DNA of 64,000 bases from Fusobacterium ulcerans (GTDB taxonomy: Bacteria > Fusobacteriota > Fusobacteriia > Fusobacteriales > Fusobacteriaceae): assembly GCF_003019675.1 (NCBI RefSeq), contig NZ_CP028105.1, forward strand, positions 2,372,282 through 2,436,281, written 5' to 3'. This document shows, piece by piece, positions 34,471-44,240 of this stretch. The translations under genes and the position numbers were made by a program. The stretch's first letter is position 1; each line of letters starts with the position of its first letter. The notes below the pieces were generated by a model. That model was given only the letters and a program-made list of their open reading frames with translations. It had not been told where the DNA came from and searched no databases.

Positions 34471-35355
34471 CTAACTTTGATTCATAAAGTCAAATGGTAT
34501 TTTATATAAAATTTCCTGATATATTTTGGTACTCTCTATTGTAACATGTCCCATAAGTTCTTGCAAAAAATTAAGGCTCATTCCTTTAGTTAATAAATGA
34601 ACCGCAAAAGTATGCCTAAAACTATAGGGGCTGATTTCTCTTGTAATTCCAGCTCTGGCAGCATATCTATCAACTATTCTTCTTAATGATCTGTCACTCA
34701 ATCTGCTGCCAGAACCATTGACAAAAAGAATACTTGAGTTATATTTATCTCCATATTTTTCTTTTTTTGCTTCTACATATCTTTTGAAATATTCTCTAGT
34801 TCTTTGACTGAAAAATACATATCTATTAGCTTTGCCATTAGAGACTAAAAGAGTTCTGCTGTCAAGATCAAAAACCTGTTCACCAATACTGAGCATTTCA
34901 GTAGAAGTTATACCACTTGAATAAAGCAATTCAAGTATTAATCTATCTCTTAACCCATTTGCATTATCTGTATTTATTACATCTCTAAGCTTATTTATTT
35001 CTTCTAAAGTAAGGATATCTGGTTTTTCTGCTTCAAAAGAAGGAGAATTAATTATTTCAATAGGATTATTCTTAATGAGATTATTTTTCATTAAATATTT
35101 AAAAAATGATCTTAAGGATGAAAGTTTTCTATTGATTGATCTTTTTCCTACTTCGTTTTTTTGAAGAGCTATGATAAATCCCCTGAGCATAACAGGAGTT
35201 ATTTTTGAAGCTTCTTCAATTTTTTCTATATTTTTTAGATATTCACTAAGTTGAGAAAGATCTTTTTTTAGAGATTTAATAGTATTAAGACTTTTATTTT
35301 CTCCAAATTCAGCATAATATAAAAAATCTTTTATATTTTTATCTAAGTTTTCCAT
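34471..35355 (-). CDS. XerC/CodV-position tyrosine recombinase-like protein with altered active site
   Basis: 294 residues with an N-terminal SAM-like core-binding domain and a C-terminal tyrosine recombinase domain. Aligning conserved blocks by eye: the first catalytic Arg, normally in the G-L-R-V-S-E-L motif, is missing (SSGITSTEMLSIG); Lys is present (NGKANRYV); the HxLRH block reads PYSFRHTFA, with Tyr in place of the first His; GH and the nucleophile Tyr (TKIYQEI) are kept. Strand exchange may therefore be impaired or altered. The ATG at 35355 lies after GGGAGG; an ATG at 35379 has no spaced site. Its place between trmFO and hslV matches codV/xerC of Bacillus. Confidence 0.8.
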   Translation of the reverse strand: MENLDKNIKDFLYYAEFGENKSLNTIKSLKKDLSQLSEYLKNIEKIEEASKITPVMLRGFIIALQKNEVGKRSINRKLSSLRSFFKYLMKNNLIKNNPIEIINSPSFEAEKPDILTLEEINKLRDVINTDNANGLRDRLILELLYSSGITSTEMLSIGEQVFDLDSRTLLVSNGKANRYVFFSQRTREYFKRYVEAKKEKYGDKYNSSILFVNGSGSRLSDRSLRRIVDRYAARAGITREISPYSFRHTFAVHLLTKGMSLNFLQELMGHVTIESTKIYQEILYKIPFDFMNQS

Positions 35356-35413
35356 CTTTCCTCCCAGTATATCTGACATCCTCTTATATTATAGCCTATA
35401 TTAAGAAATATTT

Positions 35414-36727
35414 CTATGCTAGTTCTTTTATTTTACTTTCCAAATGATCTAAAGCTATTTTAGAAATAGCATTGTATCTTTCTTTTTTATCTCTTATTCT
35501 TATTCCATCAAGAGATCTTATAATTCCAAAGTTAGGTCCCATAGGCTGAAAATTCTTTTTTTCTTCAGTGACATATTTTATCATTGCACCAATGGCACTT
35601 CTGTCATCTAATATAAAAGGAGCTTTTCCTAATAATTTATGAGCAATATTGATAGCAGCCATAGCACCAGTAGATATAGAAGAAACATAACCTTCGCTTC
35701 CTGTTATTTGACCAGCAAAATAGATATTATCTTTTGTTTTTAATTTTAATGTTTCATCTAACAATCTTGATGAATCTATAAATGTATTTCTGTGCATAAC
35801 TCCATATCTTATGAAATCGGCATTTTCAAGTCCAGGAATCATAGAGAAAACTCTTTTTTGTTCTCCCCATTTAAGATTTGTCTGAAATCCTACAATATTA
35901 TATAATTTTCCTTCTTTATCATCTTGTCTAAGCTGAACAACAGCATAGTCCATTTTATCAGTTTTAGGGTTGATAAGCCCTTTAGGTTTTAATGGACCAA
36001 ATACAAGAGTTCTTTCACCTGTCATTGCTATTCTTTCTACAGGCATACATGCTTCAAAAAGTTTTTCTTCTTCAAAAGTTTTTAGAGGAGCTCTCTCTGC
36101 TGTTATTAAAGCATTATAAAAAGCATAGTATTCCTCTTTATTCATAGGACAGTTGATATATTCCCCTTCTCCTTTTCCATAACGAGACTGACGATAAGCT
36201 TTTTCCATGTCGATAGATTCTAAAGTAACAATGGGAGCAGCAGCATCATAAAAATAAAGATGATCACTATGAGTAAGTTCAGCTATTTTTTTAGATAATA
36301 TTTCAGAAGTAAGAGGTCCAGAAGCAATAAGAACTATTTGATCTTCCGGTATTTCAGTAAATTCTTCTTCGATTATCTCTACATTTTCCATATTTCTCAA
36401 ATATTCAGTTATCTCTATTGAAAATCCATCTCTGTCTACAGCTAATGCTTGCCCAGCAGGAACTCTATTTTTGTCAGCTATTTTTATAAGAAGAGAGTCA
36501 AGTTTTCTCAATTCTTCTTTCATAAGTCCAGAAGCATTAGCAAGATTATCCCCACCTAAAGAATTGCTGCAAACAAGTTCAGCGAAATATTTATTTTTAT
36601 GTGCTTCTGTCATTTTTTTAGATTTCATTTCATAAAGTTTTACTTTTATTCCTCTTTTAGCCAGTTGATACGCAGCTTCACAGCCAGCTAATCCAGCTCC
36701 AACTATGATAACTTCTTTATTATTCAT
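35414..36727 (-). CDS. trmFO: FADH2/folate-dependent tRNA uridine-54 C5-methyltransferase
   Basis: Makes ribothymidine at position 54 of tRNA using methylenetetrahydrofolate. 437 residues, the family length. VIIVGAGLAGCEAAYQLAKRG is the FAD-binding loop; FAELVCSNSLGG contains a conserved Cys; GPLTSEIL, FYDAAAPIV, CMPVERIA and FAGQITGSEGYVSS are all characteristic of TrmFO (Gid). The ATG at 36727 has GAGGAG five bases before it; the frame extends upstream but without a ribosome site. Confidence 0.95.
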   Translation of the reverse strand: MNNKEVIIVGAGLAGCEAAYQLAKRGIKVKLYEMKSKKMTEAHKNKYFAELVCSNSLGGDNLANASGLMKEELRKLDSLLIKIADKNRVPAGQALAVDRDGFSIEITEYLRNMENVEIIEEEFTEIPEDQIVLIASGPLTSEILSKKIAELTHSDHLYFYDAAAPIVTLESIDMEKAYRQSRYGKGEGEYINCPMNKEEYYAFYNALITAERAPLKTFEEEKLFEACMPVERIAMTGERTLVFGPLKPKGLINPKTDKMDYAVVQLRQDDKEGKLYNIVGFQTNLKWGEQKRVFSMIPGLENADFIRYGVMHRNTFIDSSRLLDETLKLKTKDNIYFAGQITGSEGYVSSISTGAMAAINIAHKLLGKAPFILDDRSAIGAMIKYVTEEKKNFQPMGPNFGIIRSLDGIRIRDKKERYNAISKIALDHLESKIKELA

Positions 36728-36761
36728 TGTTTCTCCTCTAAAATTTATTTCCAAACTCAAA

Positions 36762-36785
36762 GAGCTCACCCCTAAGGGTGAGTTC
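36762..36785 (-). terminator. Hairpin between topA and trmFO
   Basis: GAGCTCACCC (36762-36771) and GGGTGAGTTC (36776-36785) form a 10-position stem with one mismatch and a 4-base loop. Only a three-T run follows on the minus strand, so it may attenuate or process rather than stop transcription. Confidence 0.5.
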
Positions 36786-36787
36786 TT

Positions 36788-39043
36788 CTATTTTTTATTT
36801 TCTATTTTTTTTATATTTTTACATTCAGGGTATCCAGTACAAGCAAGGAATTTACCCCATCTACCTCTATTTATTTTAAATGGTCTTCCACATTTTTCAC
36901 ATTTACCAGCAGCTTTTAGTATCTTTTCTTCCTCATCAGTGATTTTCTTTAGTTCAGCTTTAAGCTGTACAATTCCATCTTTTTCCACTATCTGATTGTT
37001 AGCCAGCATTTTTCTGATTTCAGTAGGAAGAGGAGTTCTTATGTTGTCTTCAGCAAACTTTTCACTTTCAAGATAACTTCCGAATCTACCAAATTTTAAA
37101 AGATACATAGCACCACTGTCTGTGTATACATCAGTAGGTCTTCCTTTTTTAGCTTTTACTATTTCTTCTACTTTTTCCTTAACAAATATTTTACCATTTT
37201 TTATATCTTCAGCAGGTATTTCTACCCCTTTAAGAGATATTTTTTCTTTGCAGTCTTCAGATTCGTTAGGACATGCAAGATATCTTCCAAATCTTCCTGT
37301 TTTAAGGATCATATTACCTTTTCCACATGGACAAGGAACATCAGATTCGATTATTCTTGCCATTTCTTCTTCAACTGTAATTTTAAATTTATCTATATAA
37401 TGTTTAAGCTCTTTGTAGAATACTGAAAGAAGATTTACCCAATCTTTTTCCCCTTCAGCAACTTCATCAAGCTGATTTTCAAGTTCAGCAGTAAATTTAA
37501 CATTCATTATATTAGGGAAGTTTTCATCTAATTTATCTTTTATTTCATACCCTAATGCAGTAGGACTAAAACTTTTTCCTTCAACTACTACATATTCTCT
37601 TTTCTTTAAAGTTTCAATGATAGCAGCATATGTAGAAGGTCTTCCGATCCCTTCAGCTTCCAGTTTTTTAACCAGAGAAGATTCGGTAAATCTTGAAGGT
37701 GGTTTAGTGAAGTCTTCTTTAATAAGAAGTTTTTCTAATTTAAGAATATCTCCTTCTTTTATAGTAGGGAATTCTCCAAGAGGAAGATCTTCCTCTTCTT
37801 TAAATATTTTATAGTATCCATCAAATATTATTTTATTGATAGTTCCTCTAAAATCAAATTTTTCATAATTACAGATTATTTCAAACTGCTCATATTTCAT
37901 AGGAGCAAGCTGAGATATAAGGAATCTGTCCCAAATAAGCTTATATAGTTTATGTTGGTCTTTATCTAAAGTTCCTTTTAAACTATCTGGAGTAAGAGAA
38001 ATATCAGTAGGTCTGATAGCCTCATGGGCATCTTGTATTTTTTGCTTACTTTTAACAGCTTTTTGTACTCCAAGGTATTCTTTTCCAAAATTTTCAAGTA
38101 TATAATTCTTTGCCATCTCTACAGCATCTTCAGATATTCTTGTAGAGTCAGTTCTCATATATGTTATAAGTCCTTTATGATTTCCATCTATATCTATACC
38201 TTCATACAAACCTTGAGCTACTCTCATAGTTTTAGAAGCTGAAAAACCAAGATAAGATGAAGATAATTGTTGAAGAGTACTTGTTTTTAAAGGCAGAGGA
38301 GAATTTTTACTTTTCTTAGAAACTTTAGCTTCAATTACAGTAAAATCTTTTTTCTCTACTTTTTTGATTTCTTTAACAACATTTTCATCAGTAAGTTTTT
38401 CGAATTTCTTATTGTCCACTCTGTATAAAGAAAGTTTTAATTTATTTAAAAACTCCCCTTTTACTTCCCAGAATTTAACTGGAATGAATTTTTTTATTTC
38501 ATCTTCTAAATCACAGATAAGTTTTAAAGCAACTGATTGAACTCTTCCAGCTGAAGTATTTGAAGAGATACTTTTCCATAGTAGTGAACTTATACCATAT
38601 CCCACTAATCTATCAAGTATTCTTCTGGCCTGTTGAGCATTTACTTTATCCATATCAATTTTTCTGGCATGAGATATAGAGTCTTTAATAGCTGTTTCAG
38701 TTATTTCATTAAATTCTATTCTGTTGCTGTCTTTTTCATCAAGTTTTAAAGCATGGGCTATATGCCAGGCAATAGCTTCCCCTTCTCTATCCGGGTCGGA
38801 AGCCAGATAGACTTTATCAGATTTTTTAGCAAGATCCTTTAAGTTTTTGATTACATCTCCCTTTCCCTTTATAGTAGAATAAGAAGGTTGAAAATTATTT
38901 TCTACATCTACACCAAGTTTACTTTTAGGAAGATCTCTCACATGACCAAAGGAAGCAACTACATGGAATTTTTTTCCTAAGATTTTTTCTATTGTTTTAG
39001 CCTTAGCTGGGGATTCAACTATAACTAAATTCTTTTTAACCAA
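36788..39043 (-). CDS. topA: DNA topoisomerase I
   Basis: Type IA topoisomerase that relaxes negative supercoils. About 751 residues. TOPRIM domain at the start (LVIVESPAKAKTIEKIL, then ASDPDREGEAIAWH with the acidic metal residues), the catalytic Tyr in GLITYMRTDSTRIS (about residue 300), and two C-terminal zinc-ribbon-type units (CPCGKGNMILKTGRFGRYLACP and CEKCGRPFKINRGRWGKFLAC). The likely start is TTG at 39043, which lies after AGGGGTGAAGAA; a GTG at 39052 is inside that site. It follows dprA on the same strand, a widespread pairing. Confidence 0.95.
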   Translation of the reverse strand: MVKKNLVIVESPAKAKTIEKILGKKFHVVASFGHVRDLPKSKLGVDVENNFQPSYSTIKGKGDVIKNLKDLAKKSDKVYLASDPDREGEAIAWHIAHALKLDEKDSNRIEFNEITETAIKDSISHARKIDMDKVNAQQARRILDRLVGYGISSLLWKSISSNTSAGRVQSVALKLICDLEDEIKKFIPVKFWEVKGEFLNKLKLSLYRVDNKKFEKLTDENVVKEIKKVEKKDFTVIEAKVSKKSKNSPLPLKTSTLQQLSSSYLGFSASKTMRVAQGLYEGIDIDGNHKGLITYMRTDSTRISEDAVEMAKNYILENFGKEYLGVQKAVKSKQKIQDAHEAIRPTDISLTPDSLKGTLDKDQHKLYKLIWDRFLISQLAPMKYEQFEIICNYEKFDFRGTINKIIFDGYYKIFKEEEDLPLGEFPTIKEGDILKLEKLLIKEDFTKPPSRFTESSLVKKLEAEGIGRPSTYAAIIETLKKREYVVVEGKSFSPTALGYEIKDKLDENFPNIMNVKFTAELENQLDEVAEGEKDWVNLLSVFYKELKHYIDKFKITVEEEMARIIESDVPCPCGKGNMILKTGRFGRYLACPNESEDCKEKISLKGVEIPAEDIKNGKIFVKEKVEEIVKAKKGRPTDVYTDSGAMYLLKFGRFGSYLESEKFAEDNIRTPLPTEIRKMLANNQIVEKDGIVQLKAELKKITDEEEKILKAAGKCEKCGRPFKINRGRWGKFLACTGYPECKNIKKIENKK

Positions 39044-39137
39044 ATTCTTCACCCCTATCTAAATTCAAATTTTTGTTTACTATATTTCCGTTTCATTTTA
39101 CTAAAAAATAATAAAAAAAGCAACAAACAATTATATT

Positions 39138-40199
39138 TTAGTTTTTTCTTCTGTACTTTCCACCAGGAATGCTTACTATAGCATGTTTTATTTCAAGGTC
39201 CATAAGTATAGATAAAATCTCGCCTGCCTTAAATGAAGACTCTAAAATAAGTTCATCTAAATTCTTTTCTTTTTCAAGTAAAAAAAATATTTTTTCTTCA
39301 TAGGAAGTAAGAGATAAATTGCTGTTTTTATTATTTTTTATTTCCCATCCATACTCTGTAATTATATCTTTTATATCTGTTGTCAGTTTTGCTTGACTAT
39401 TTTTTATAAGATTGTTGCATCCTTCAGATGAAGGAGAAAAAATATCTCCTGGAACAGCAAATACTTCTCTTCCTTCTTCCAAAGCTAATTCAGCAGTAAT
39501 TAAACTGCCGCCTTTTTTCTGACTTTCTATTACAAGAATTCCTCTGGATAATCCGACTATTATTCTATTTCTCATGGGAAAGTTGTACCCAATAGGTTCT
39601 GTTCCAAGAGGATATTCACTGATTATTAATCCAGATCTTTCTATTTGCTCCCATAGTATTCTATTTTCTTTTGGGTAAATAATATCTAGTCCACTGCCTA
39701 CTACTGCAATGGTTTTACCAGATTTTTCTAAAGTTCGTTTGTGGCAGATGCTGTCTATTCCAAGAGCTAATCCGCTGACAGTAGTGATTTCATTACTCAC
39801 AAGGTCTTCAGTCATTTTTTCACATGTTATTCTTCCATAGGAAGTTGCTTTTCTTGTACCTACAACTCCTATTTTTCTGTTTTCTAAAAGAGAAATATCT
39901 CCTTTATAATACAGAAATACAGGAGGCTGACTTATATTTCTTAAGTCTTCTGGGTAATTCTTGCTTTTTAAATTTAATACTTTTACTCTGTTTTTCTTTA
40001 AAGCCTCTATTTCTTCATTGAGAGATAAATTTTTAGAATTAAGAATTTTCTTATATTCTGTATCATCAATGTTAAAATATTTTCTCAGCTGGAATTCATC
40101 CAGTTTAAATATATCCAAGTATTCCTCAAAAGCTGACATTAAATTACGGATAACACTGTCTTTGACACCTGCTGCCCTTAATTTATACCATTCCAACAA
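39138..40199 (-). CDS. dprA: DNA processing protein DprA (Smf)
   Basis: Loads RecA on incoming single-stranded DNA during natural transformation. About 353 residues. An N-terminal SAM-like region is followed by the Rossmann-type core: VGVVGTRKATSYGR, VSGLALGIDSICHK, VGSGLDIIYPKEN, SEYPLGTEP, FPMRNRIIVGLSRG and GGSLITAELALEEGREVFAVPGD. A C-terminal winged-helix part (ILSILMDLEIKHAIVSIPGGKYRR) is present. The ribosome site GAGGTGATC is an exact match to the 16S tail; the TTG at 40199 or the next TTG at 40196 is the start, the GTG at 40205 being inside the site. Confidence 0.92.
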   Translation of the reverse strand: MLEWYKLRAAGVKDSVIRNLMSAFEEYLDIFKLDEFQLRKYFNIDDTEYKKILNSKNLSLNEEIEALKKNRVKVLNLKSKNYPEDLRNISQPPVFLYYKGDISLLENRKIGVVGTRKATSYGRITCEKMTEDLVSNEITTVSGLALGIDSICHKRTLEKSGKTIAVVGSGLDIIYPKENRILWEQIERSGLIISEYPLGTEPIGYNFPMRNRIIVGLSRGILVIESQKKGGSLITAELALEEGREVFAVPGDIFSPSSEGCNNLIKNSQAKLTTDIKDIITEYGWEIKNNKNSNLSLTSYEEKIFFLLEKEKNLDELILESSFKAGEILSILMDLEIKHAIVSIPGGKYRRKN

Positions 40200-40207
40200 G
40201 ATCACCT

Positions 40208-40858
40208 CTATTTTATTTTTGCATAAACTTTTACCAAAAGTTCTCTTATTGTCTTAGAACCAGGGTATAAATTTCTTCCTCTTTCAAGAATATTTCGTGC
40301 ATCTGTATATCTTTCAGTTGCCATATAAATATCTCCCATACCAGCATATACATATTCATCTTGTCTATAATTTAAGTACTGTTTAAAATCACTTAAAGCA
40401 CTGTCATAATTTTGAAGGTTTCTATTAGCAATACCTCTTCCAAGATAAGCTTCATAAAAAGAGGAATCAATATTTAAAGCATCATTATACAATGAAATTG
40501 CTTCTTCATTTCTTCCAAGAAATCTTGCTGTAGTAGCAGCTCCAAAGACATTTCTTATATCAGTTTTATCCATAGAAAATATTTTTCTTGCACGATCATA
40601 CTCATTCATTCTGAAATATTGATTTGCCAGTTGGAATATTACCTCTGTATTTCCATTTACAGATTCAATATAGTTTTTTAATTCTTCCTCAAATTCTCTA
40701 TTAAGTCTTTTCAGTCTTCCTCTGTCTCTTTCAGCGTTCATTTTCGTGTCTATGTTTCTCAAAGCTTCATTCCTATATTCGTATATAGGCGTGACTTCTT
40801 CTGAGAAGGCTAGAGATGCTGACAATAGTATAAATATACTAATAAGTATCTTTTTCAT
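40208..40858 (-). CDS. Exported tetratricopeptide-repeat protein
   Basis: 216 residues with a clear N-terminal signal peptide (KKILISIFILLSASLAFSEE; cleavage likely after Ala or Ser near residue 18-19). The mature part begins with a charged coiled-coil-like stretch, then TPR units such as TEVIFQLANQYFRMNEYDRARKIF, AISLYNDALNIDSSFYEAYLGRGIANRN and YVYAGMGDIYMATERYTDARNIL. A periplasmic scaffold or protein-interaction role is likely; the partner is unknown. Its start overlaps the end of xseA by 20 bases, so it is translationally coupled within the train. Confidence 0.8.
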   Translation of the reverse strand: MKKILISIFILLSASLAFSEEVTPIYEYRNEALRNIDTKMNAERDRGRLKRLNREFEEELKNYIESVNGNTEVIFQLANQYFRMNEYDRARKIFSMDKTDIRNVFGAATTARFLGRNEEAISLYNDALNIDSSFYEAYLGRGIANRNLQNYDSALSDFKQYLNYRQDEYVYAGMGDIYMATERYTDARNILERGRNLYPGSKTIRELLVKVYAKIK

Positions 40859-42059
40859 TTTTTATCTCCTTTACAATTCCTTTTATTAAACCATCAGTCA
40901 TTTTAATATCAATTTCATCATCTATTAATAAATCACTGACTTTTTTTATTGAAGTTCCCTTTTTAGTAACCACACTGTAACCTCTTTTTAGAGTTTCAAG
41001 TGGATTTAAATTAACTATTTTGTTTATTCTATTGTTTAGATTATTTTGAAGATTTTGTATATGACGTTCAAATGATTTTTTCAAAAGAATTTCTTTTTCT
41101 ATTACTTCTTGATTTTTTTCTTCTATATTTCTTTTGAAATTTTTTATGTAGTAATTATTCTCTCTTTTTTCTAGTTCTCTTTTTAAAATTTCCATATAAC
41201 TTTTCATGAGAGATTTTAAATATCTGTTTCTATCTTCAATAGATTCTAAAGTTTTTTTTCGTTCAGGAACTGAAAGTTCTACAGCCTGAGTAGGGGTGGC
41301 AGCTCTGGCATCAGCTGTGAGATCGCTGAGGAGATAATCTATTTCATGACCTACAGCAGATATAATAGGCTTTTCAGAATTGTAGAAAGCAAGAGCTACT
41401 TCTTTTTCATTAAAGGACCATAGATCTTCTATACTTCCTCCACCTCTTCCAGCTATTATTAAATCAATCCCTTCTATTTTATTTAATGTTTTAATACCTT
41501 TTACAATTTCTTCCTTTGCTCCAATTCCTTGTACTTTAGCAGGATATACATAAATATTTATGGTATCATCTCTTTTTTTAATTGTTTTTATTATGTCTTG
41601 TATAGCTGCTCCTGTATATGCAGTAACAACTCCAATATTTTTGGGATATTTAGGAAGTAGTTTTTTATGAGCTGGGTCAAAATAACCTTGATCTGCCATC
41701 TCTTTTTTTAGTTTTTCCAGTTTGGCAAAAAGTTCTCCCAATTCATTCTTTTTCTCAATATGCCTTACAAGTATCTGGAAGTCTCCTCTGTTTTCATAAA
41801 ATCCAACATCTCCAAATATTTTTACAGAGTCACCATCTTTTAAATCTTCAGCAATTCTTTTGAATTTATATTTGAAAGCAGCACACTTCACCTGAGCTTC
41901 TTTATCTTTCAGATTGAAATAGAGATGCCCGCTTTTATAATAGGTCACACCTGACATTTCTCCTTCAAGAAAAAATTCTCTCAAGTCACTGTTTTCTTCC
42001 AAATAGTTTTTTACTTTTTTATTAAATTCGCTTACACTATAAGTTCTTTCTTCAAACAT
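40839..42059 (-). CDS. xseA: Exodeoxyribonuclease VII large subunit
   Basis: 406 residues. N-terminal OB-fold (YSVSEFNKKVKNYLEENSDLREFFLEGEMSGVTYYKSGHLYFNLKD), the catalytic domain with GVVTAYTGAAIQDII, LIIAGRGGGSIEDLWSFNEKEVA and ISAVGHEIDYLLSDLTADARAATPTQAVEL, then long C-terminal coiled coils and the ending LKRGYSVVTKKG. It degrades single-stranded DNA with XseB, whose gene is not nearby. It starts 14 bases after uvrB with AAGGAG. Confidence 0.95.
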   Translation of the reverse strand: MFEERTYSVSEFNKKVKNYLEENSDLREFFLEGEMSGVTYYKSGHLYFNLKDKEAQVKCAAFKYKFKRIAEDLKDGDSVKIFGDVGFYENRGDFQILVRHIEKKNELGELFAKLEKLKKEMADQGYFDPAHKKLLPKYPKNIGVVTAYTGAAIQDIIKTIKKRDDTINIYVYPAKVQGIGAKEEIVKGIKTLNKIEGIDLIIAGRGGGSIEDLWSFNEKEVALAFYNSEKPIISAVGHEIDYLLSDLTADARAATPTQAVELSVPERKKTLESIEDRNRYLKSLMKSYMEILKRELEKRENNYYIKNFKRNIEEKNQEVIEKEILLKKSFERHIQNLQNNLNNRINKIVNLNPLETLKRGYSVVTKKGTSIKKVSDLLIDDEIDIKMTDGLIKGIVKEIKNEKDTY

Positions 42060-42073
42060 TAAAAACTCCTTGT

Positions 42074-44056
42074 TTAAAAGTCTAATAACAGTTTTTTAAG
42101 TTTAGTCATTTCATCTCTTTTTATAATAGCATTTTCAAAGTCCAATTCCTTAGAAAGTTTTGCTATTTGTTTTTGAAGCTTTATTATTTCTTTCTCAATA
42201 TCTTTTCTAGAAGTGAATGTTTTCTTATCTTTTCCTTCAGTTTCATTGATATCTAATCCATAATCAAGGTTAATTAAATCTTCACTGATTTCTTTAACAA
42301 TAGTTTTAGGATCTATATTATTAAATACATTATATTCATTTTGTATTTTTCTTCTTCTGTTAGTTTCATCAATAGCCTGTTTCATCGAATCAGTCATTAC
42401 GTCTCCATAGAGTATAACACGCCCTTCTATATTTCTGGCTGCTCTACCTATTGTCTGTACCAATGATCTTCTGCTTCTTAGAAAACCTTCTTTGTCAGCT
42501 TCCAGTATTGCTACAAGAGAAACTTCTGGGATATCCAGTCCTTCTCTTAATAGATTGATTCCAACTAAAGCATCAAATTCACCTTTTCTTAATCCTTTAA
42601 TTATATCTATTCTTTCCAGTGTATCTATATCAGAGTGCATATATTTTACTCTTACACCAAATCCAAGATAGTATTCAGTAAGTTCTTCAGCCATTTTTTT
42701 AGTAAGAGTAGTAACTAGAACCCTTTCTTTTTTATCAGCTCTTATTCTTATTTCTTCAAGAAGGTCATCTACCTGATTTTTAGTTGGTCTTACTTCTATT
42801 ATAGGATCAAGTATTCCAGTAGGCCTTATGAGTTGTTCAGCAATATGACCATGAGAAGATTCTACTTCAAAATCTCCAGGAGTAGCTGATACAAATACTG
42901 ATTGATCAGAAATTTTTCTAAATTCTTCAAATTTTAAAGGTCTGTTGTCAAGAGCAGCTTTTAATCTGAATCCATTTTCAACAAGAGCAGTTTTTCTGGC
43001 TCTGTCTCCATTATACATTCCTCTTATTTGTGGAATAGATATATGAGATTCATCTATAAATATAAGGAAGTCTTTTGGAAAATATTCAAGAAGGGTATCA
43101 GGAGTTTCTCCTTCTTTTTTTCCAGAAAGATATCTGGAATAATTTTCTATACCTTTGCAATATCCGATTTCTCTTATCATTTCTATATCATATTCAGTTC
43201 TCTGTTTTAATCTTTGAGCTTCAAGAAGTTTTCCTCTTTTCTCAAAGGCTTCTACTTCTATTTTTAAATCTTTTTGTATTTCAGCAAGAATTCTTTCATT
43301 ATCTCCATCAGCTGTAAGATATTGAGTAGCAGGATAAAGGACAATTCTTTCCAGATTTTTTCTTATTTTTTGTCCTGTAAGAGTATTGATTTCAGATATC
43401 TCTTCCAGATCATCTCCCCAGTATTCCAGTCTATATCCAGTTTCCATATATGATGGATATATATCAATAACATCACCTTTTATTCTAAACTTTCCTCTTT
43501 CAAAAGCTATGTCGTTTCTTTCATATCTAATGCTTATAAGTCTTTCGATAAGTTCTTTTCTGTCTATTCCAGTCTGTCTGTCTATTGGTATAGTCATTTT
43601 TCTATATGTCTCAGCAGATCCCAATCCATATATAGCAGAGACGGAAGCTACAATTATTACATCTCTTCTGTTCATAAGGGCAGCAGTTGCAGCATGTCTC
43701 AGTTTTTCTATTTCATCATTGATAGAAGAATCCTTTTCAATATATGTATCAGTAGTAGCTATATAAGCTTCTGGCTGATAATAATCATAATATGATACGA
43801 AATATTCTACAGCATTATCAGGAAAAAAACTTTTATATTCTGAATAAAGCTGAGCAGCTAGTGTTTTATTAGGAGCAAGGATCAAGGCAGGTCTTTGAGT
43901 TTTTTCTATGATATTGGCCACAGTAAAAGTTTTTCCTGAACCAGTAACTCCAAGAAGTACCTGATTTTTTACTCCATTGTTTATGTTATCAGTTATTTTT
44001 TTTATTGCCTCTGGCTGATCACCAGTAGGACTATACTTTGAATGTATTTTAAACAT
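42074..44056 (-). CDS. uvrB: Excinuclease ABC subunit B
   Basis: Damage-verification helicase of nucleotide excision repair, 660 residues. Walker A GVTGSGKTFTVANII, the beta-hairpin region YYDYYQPEAYIATTDTYIEKDSSIN, Walker B-like FIDESHISIPQIRGMYNGD, helicase motif VGINLLREGLDIPEVSLVAILEADKEGFLRS and QTIGRAARN. The C-terminal UVR domain for UvrC contact is at the very end. The ATG at 44056 gives the usual MFKIHSKYSPTGDQPEAI beginning; an upstream GTG at 44068 is within GAGGTGAG. It heads the long minus-strand gene train. Confidence 0.96.
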   Translation of the reverse strand: MFKIHSKYSPTGDQPEAIKKITDNINNGVKNQVLLGVTGSGKTFTVANIIEKTQRPALILAPNKTLAAQLYSEYKSFFPDNAVEYFVSYYDYYQPEAYIATTDTYIEKDSSINDEIEKLRHAATAALMNRRDVIIVASVSAIYGLGSAETYRKMTIPIDRQTGIDRKELIERLISIRYERNDIAFERGKFRIKGDVIDIYPSYMETGYRLEYWGDDLEEISEINTLTGQKIRKNLERIVLYPATQYLTADGDNERILAEIQKDLKIEVEAFEKRGKLLEAQRLKQRTEYDIEMIREIGYCKGIENYSRYLSGKKEGETPDTLLEYFPKDFLIFIDESHISIPQIRGMYNGDRARKTALVENGFRLKAALDNRPLKFEEFRKISDQSVFVSATPGDFEVESSHGHIAEQLIRPTGILDPIIEVRPTKNQVDDLLEEIRIRADKKERVLVTTLTKKMAEELTEYYLGFGVRVKYMHSDIDTLERIDIIKGLRKGEFDALVGINLLREGLDIPEVSLVAILEADKEGFLRSRRSLVQTIGRAARNIEGRVILYGDVMTDSMKQAIDETNRRRKIQNEYNVFNNIDPKTIVKEISEDLINLDYGLDINETEGKDKKTFTSRKDIEKEIIKLQKQIAKLSKELDFENAIIKRDEMTKLKKLLLDF

Positions 44057-44090
44057 AATTATACTCACCTCTATTATTTCCTATTTTTTA

Positions 44091-44099
44091 ATTATACCA
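44091..44099 (-). promoter_or_regulatory. Extended -10 promoter of the uvrB gene train
   Basis: On the minus strand TGGTATAAT is an exact extended -10, about 35 bases before the uvrB start. No clear -35 is visible. Confidence 0.55.
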
Positions 44100-44184
44100 T
44101 AAACTTTTTATATATCTATCTTTTTTCATTAATATACATCCTTAATTTTATTTTGTTATTCAAATAATTTTATTTTAAAATATA

Positions 44185-44213
44185 TTGAAAATAATTGTAA
44201 ATGATGATATAAT
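44185..44213 (+). promoter_or_regulatory. Promoter of the DUF2023 gene
   Basis: TTGAAA (44185-44190), a 17-base spacer and TATAAT (44208-44213), with TG one base before the -10. A strong housekeeping-type promoter; its start would give a leader of about 20 bases containing AGGAGG. Confidence 0.75.
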
Positions 44214-44240
44214 CAATTATAAATTTTTAGGAGGTAGAGC

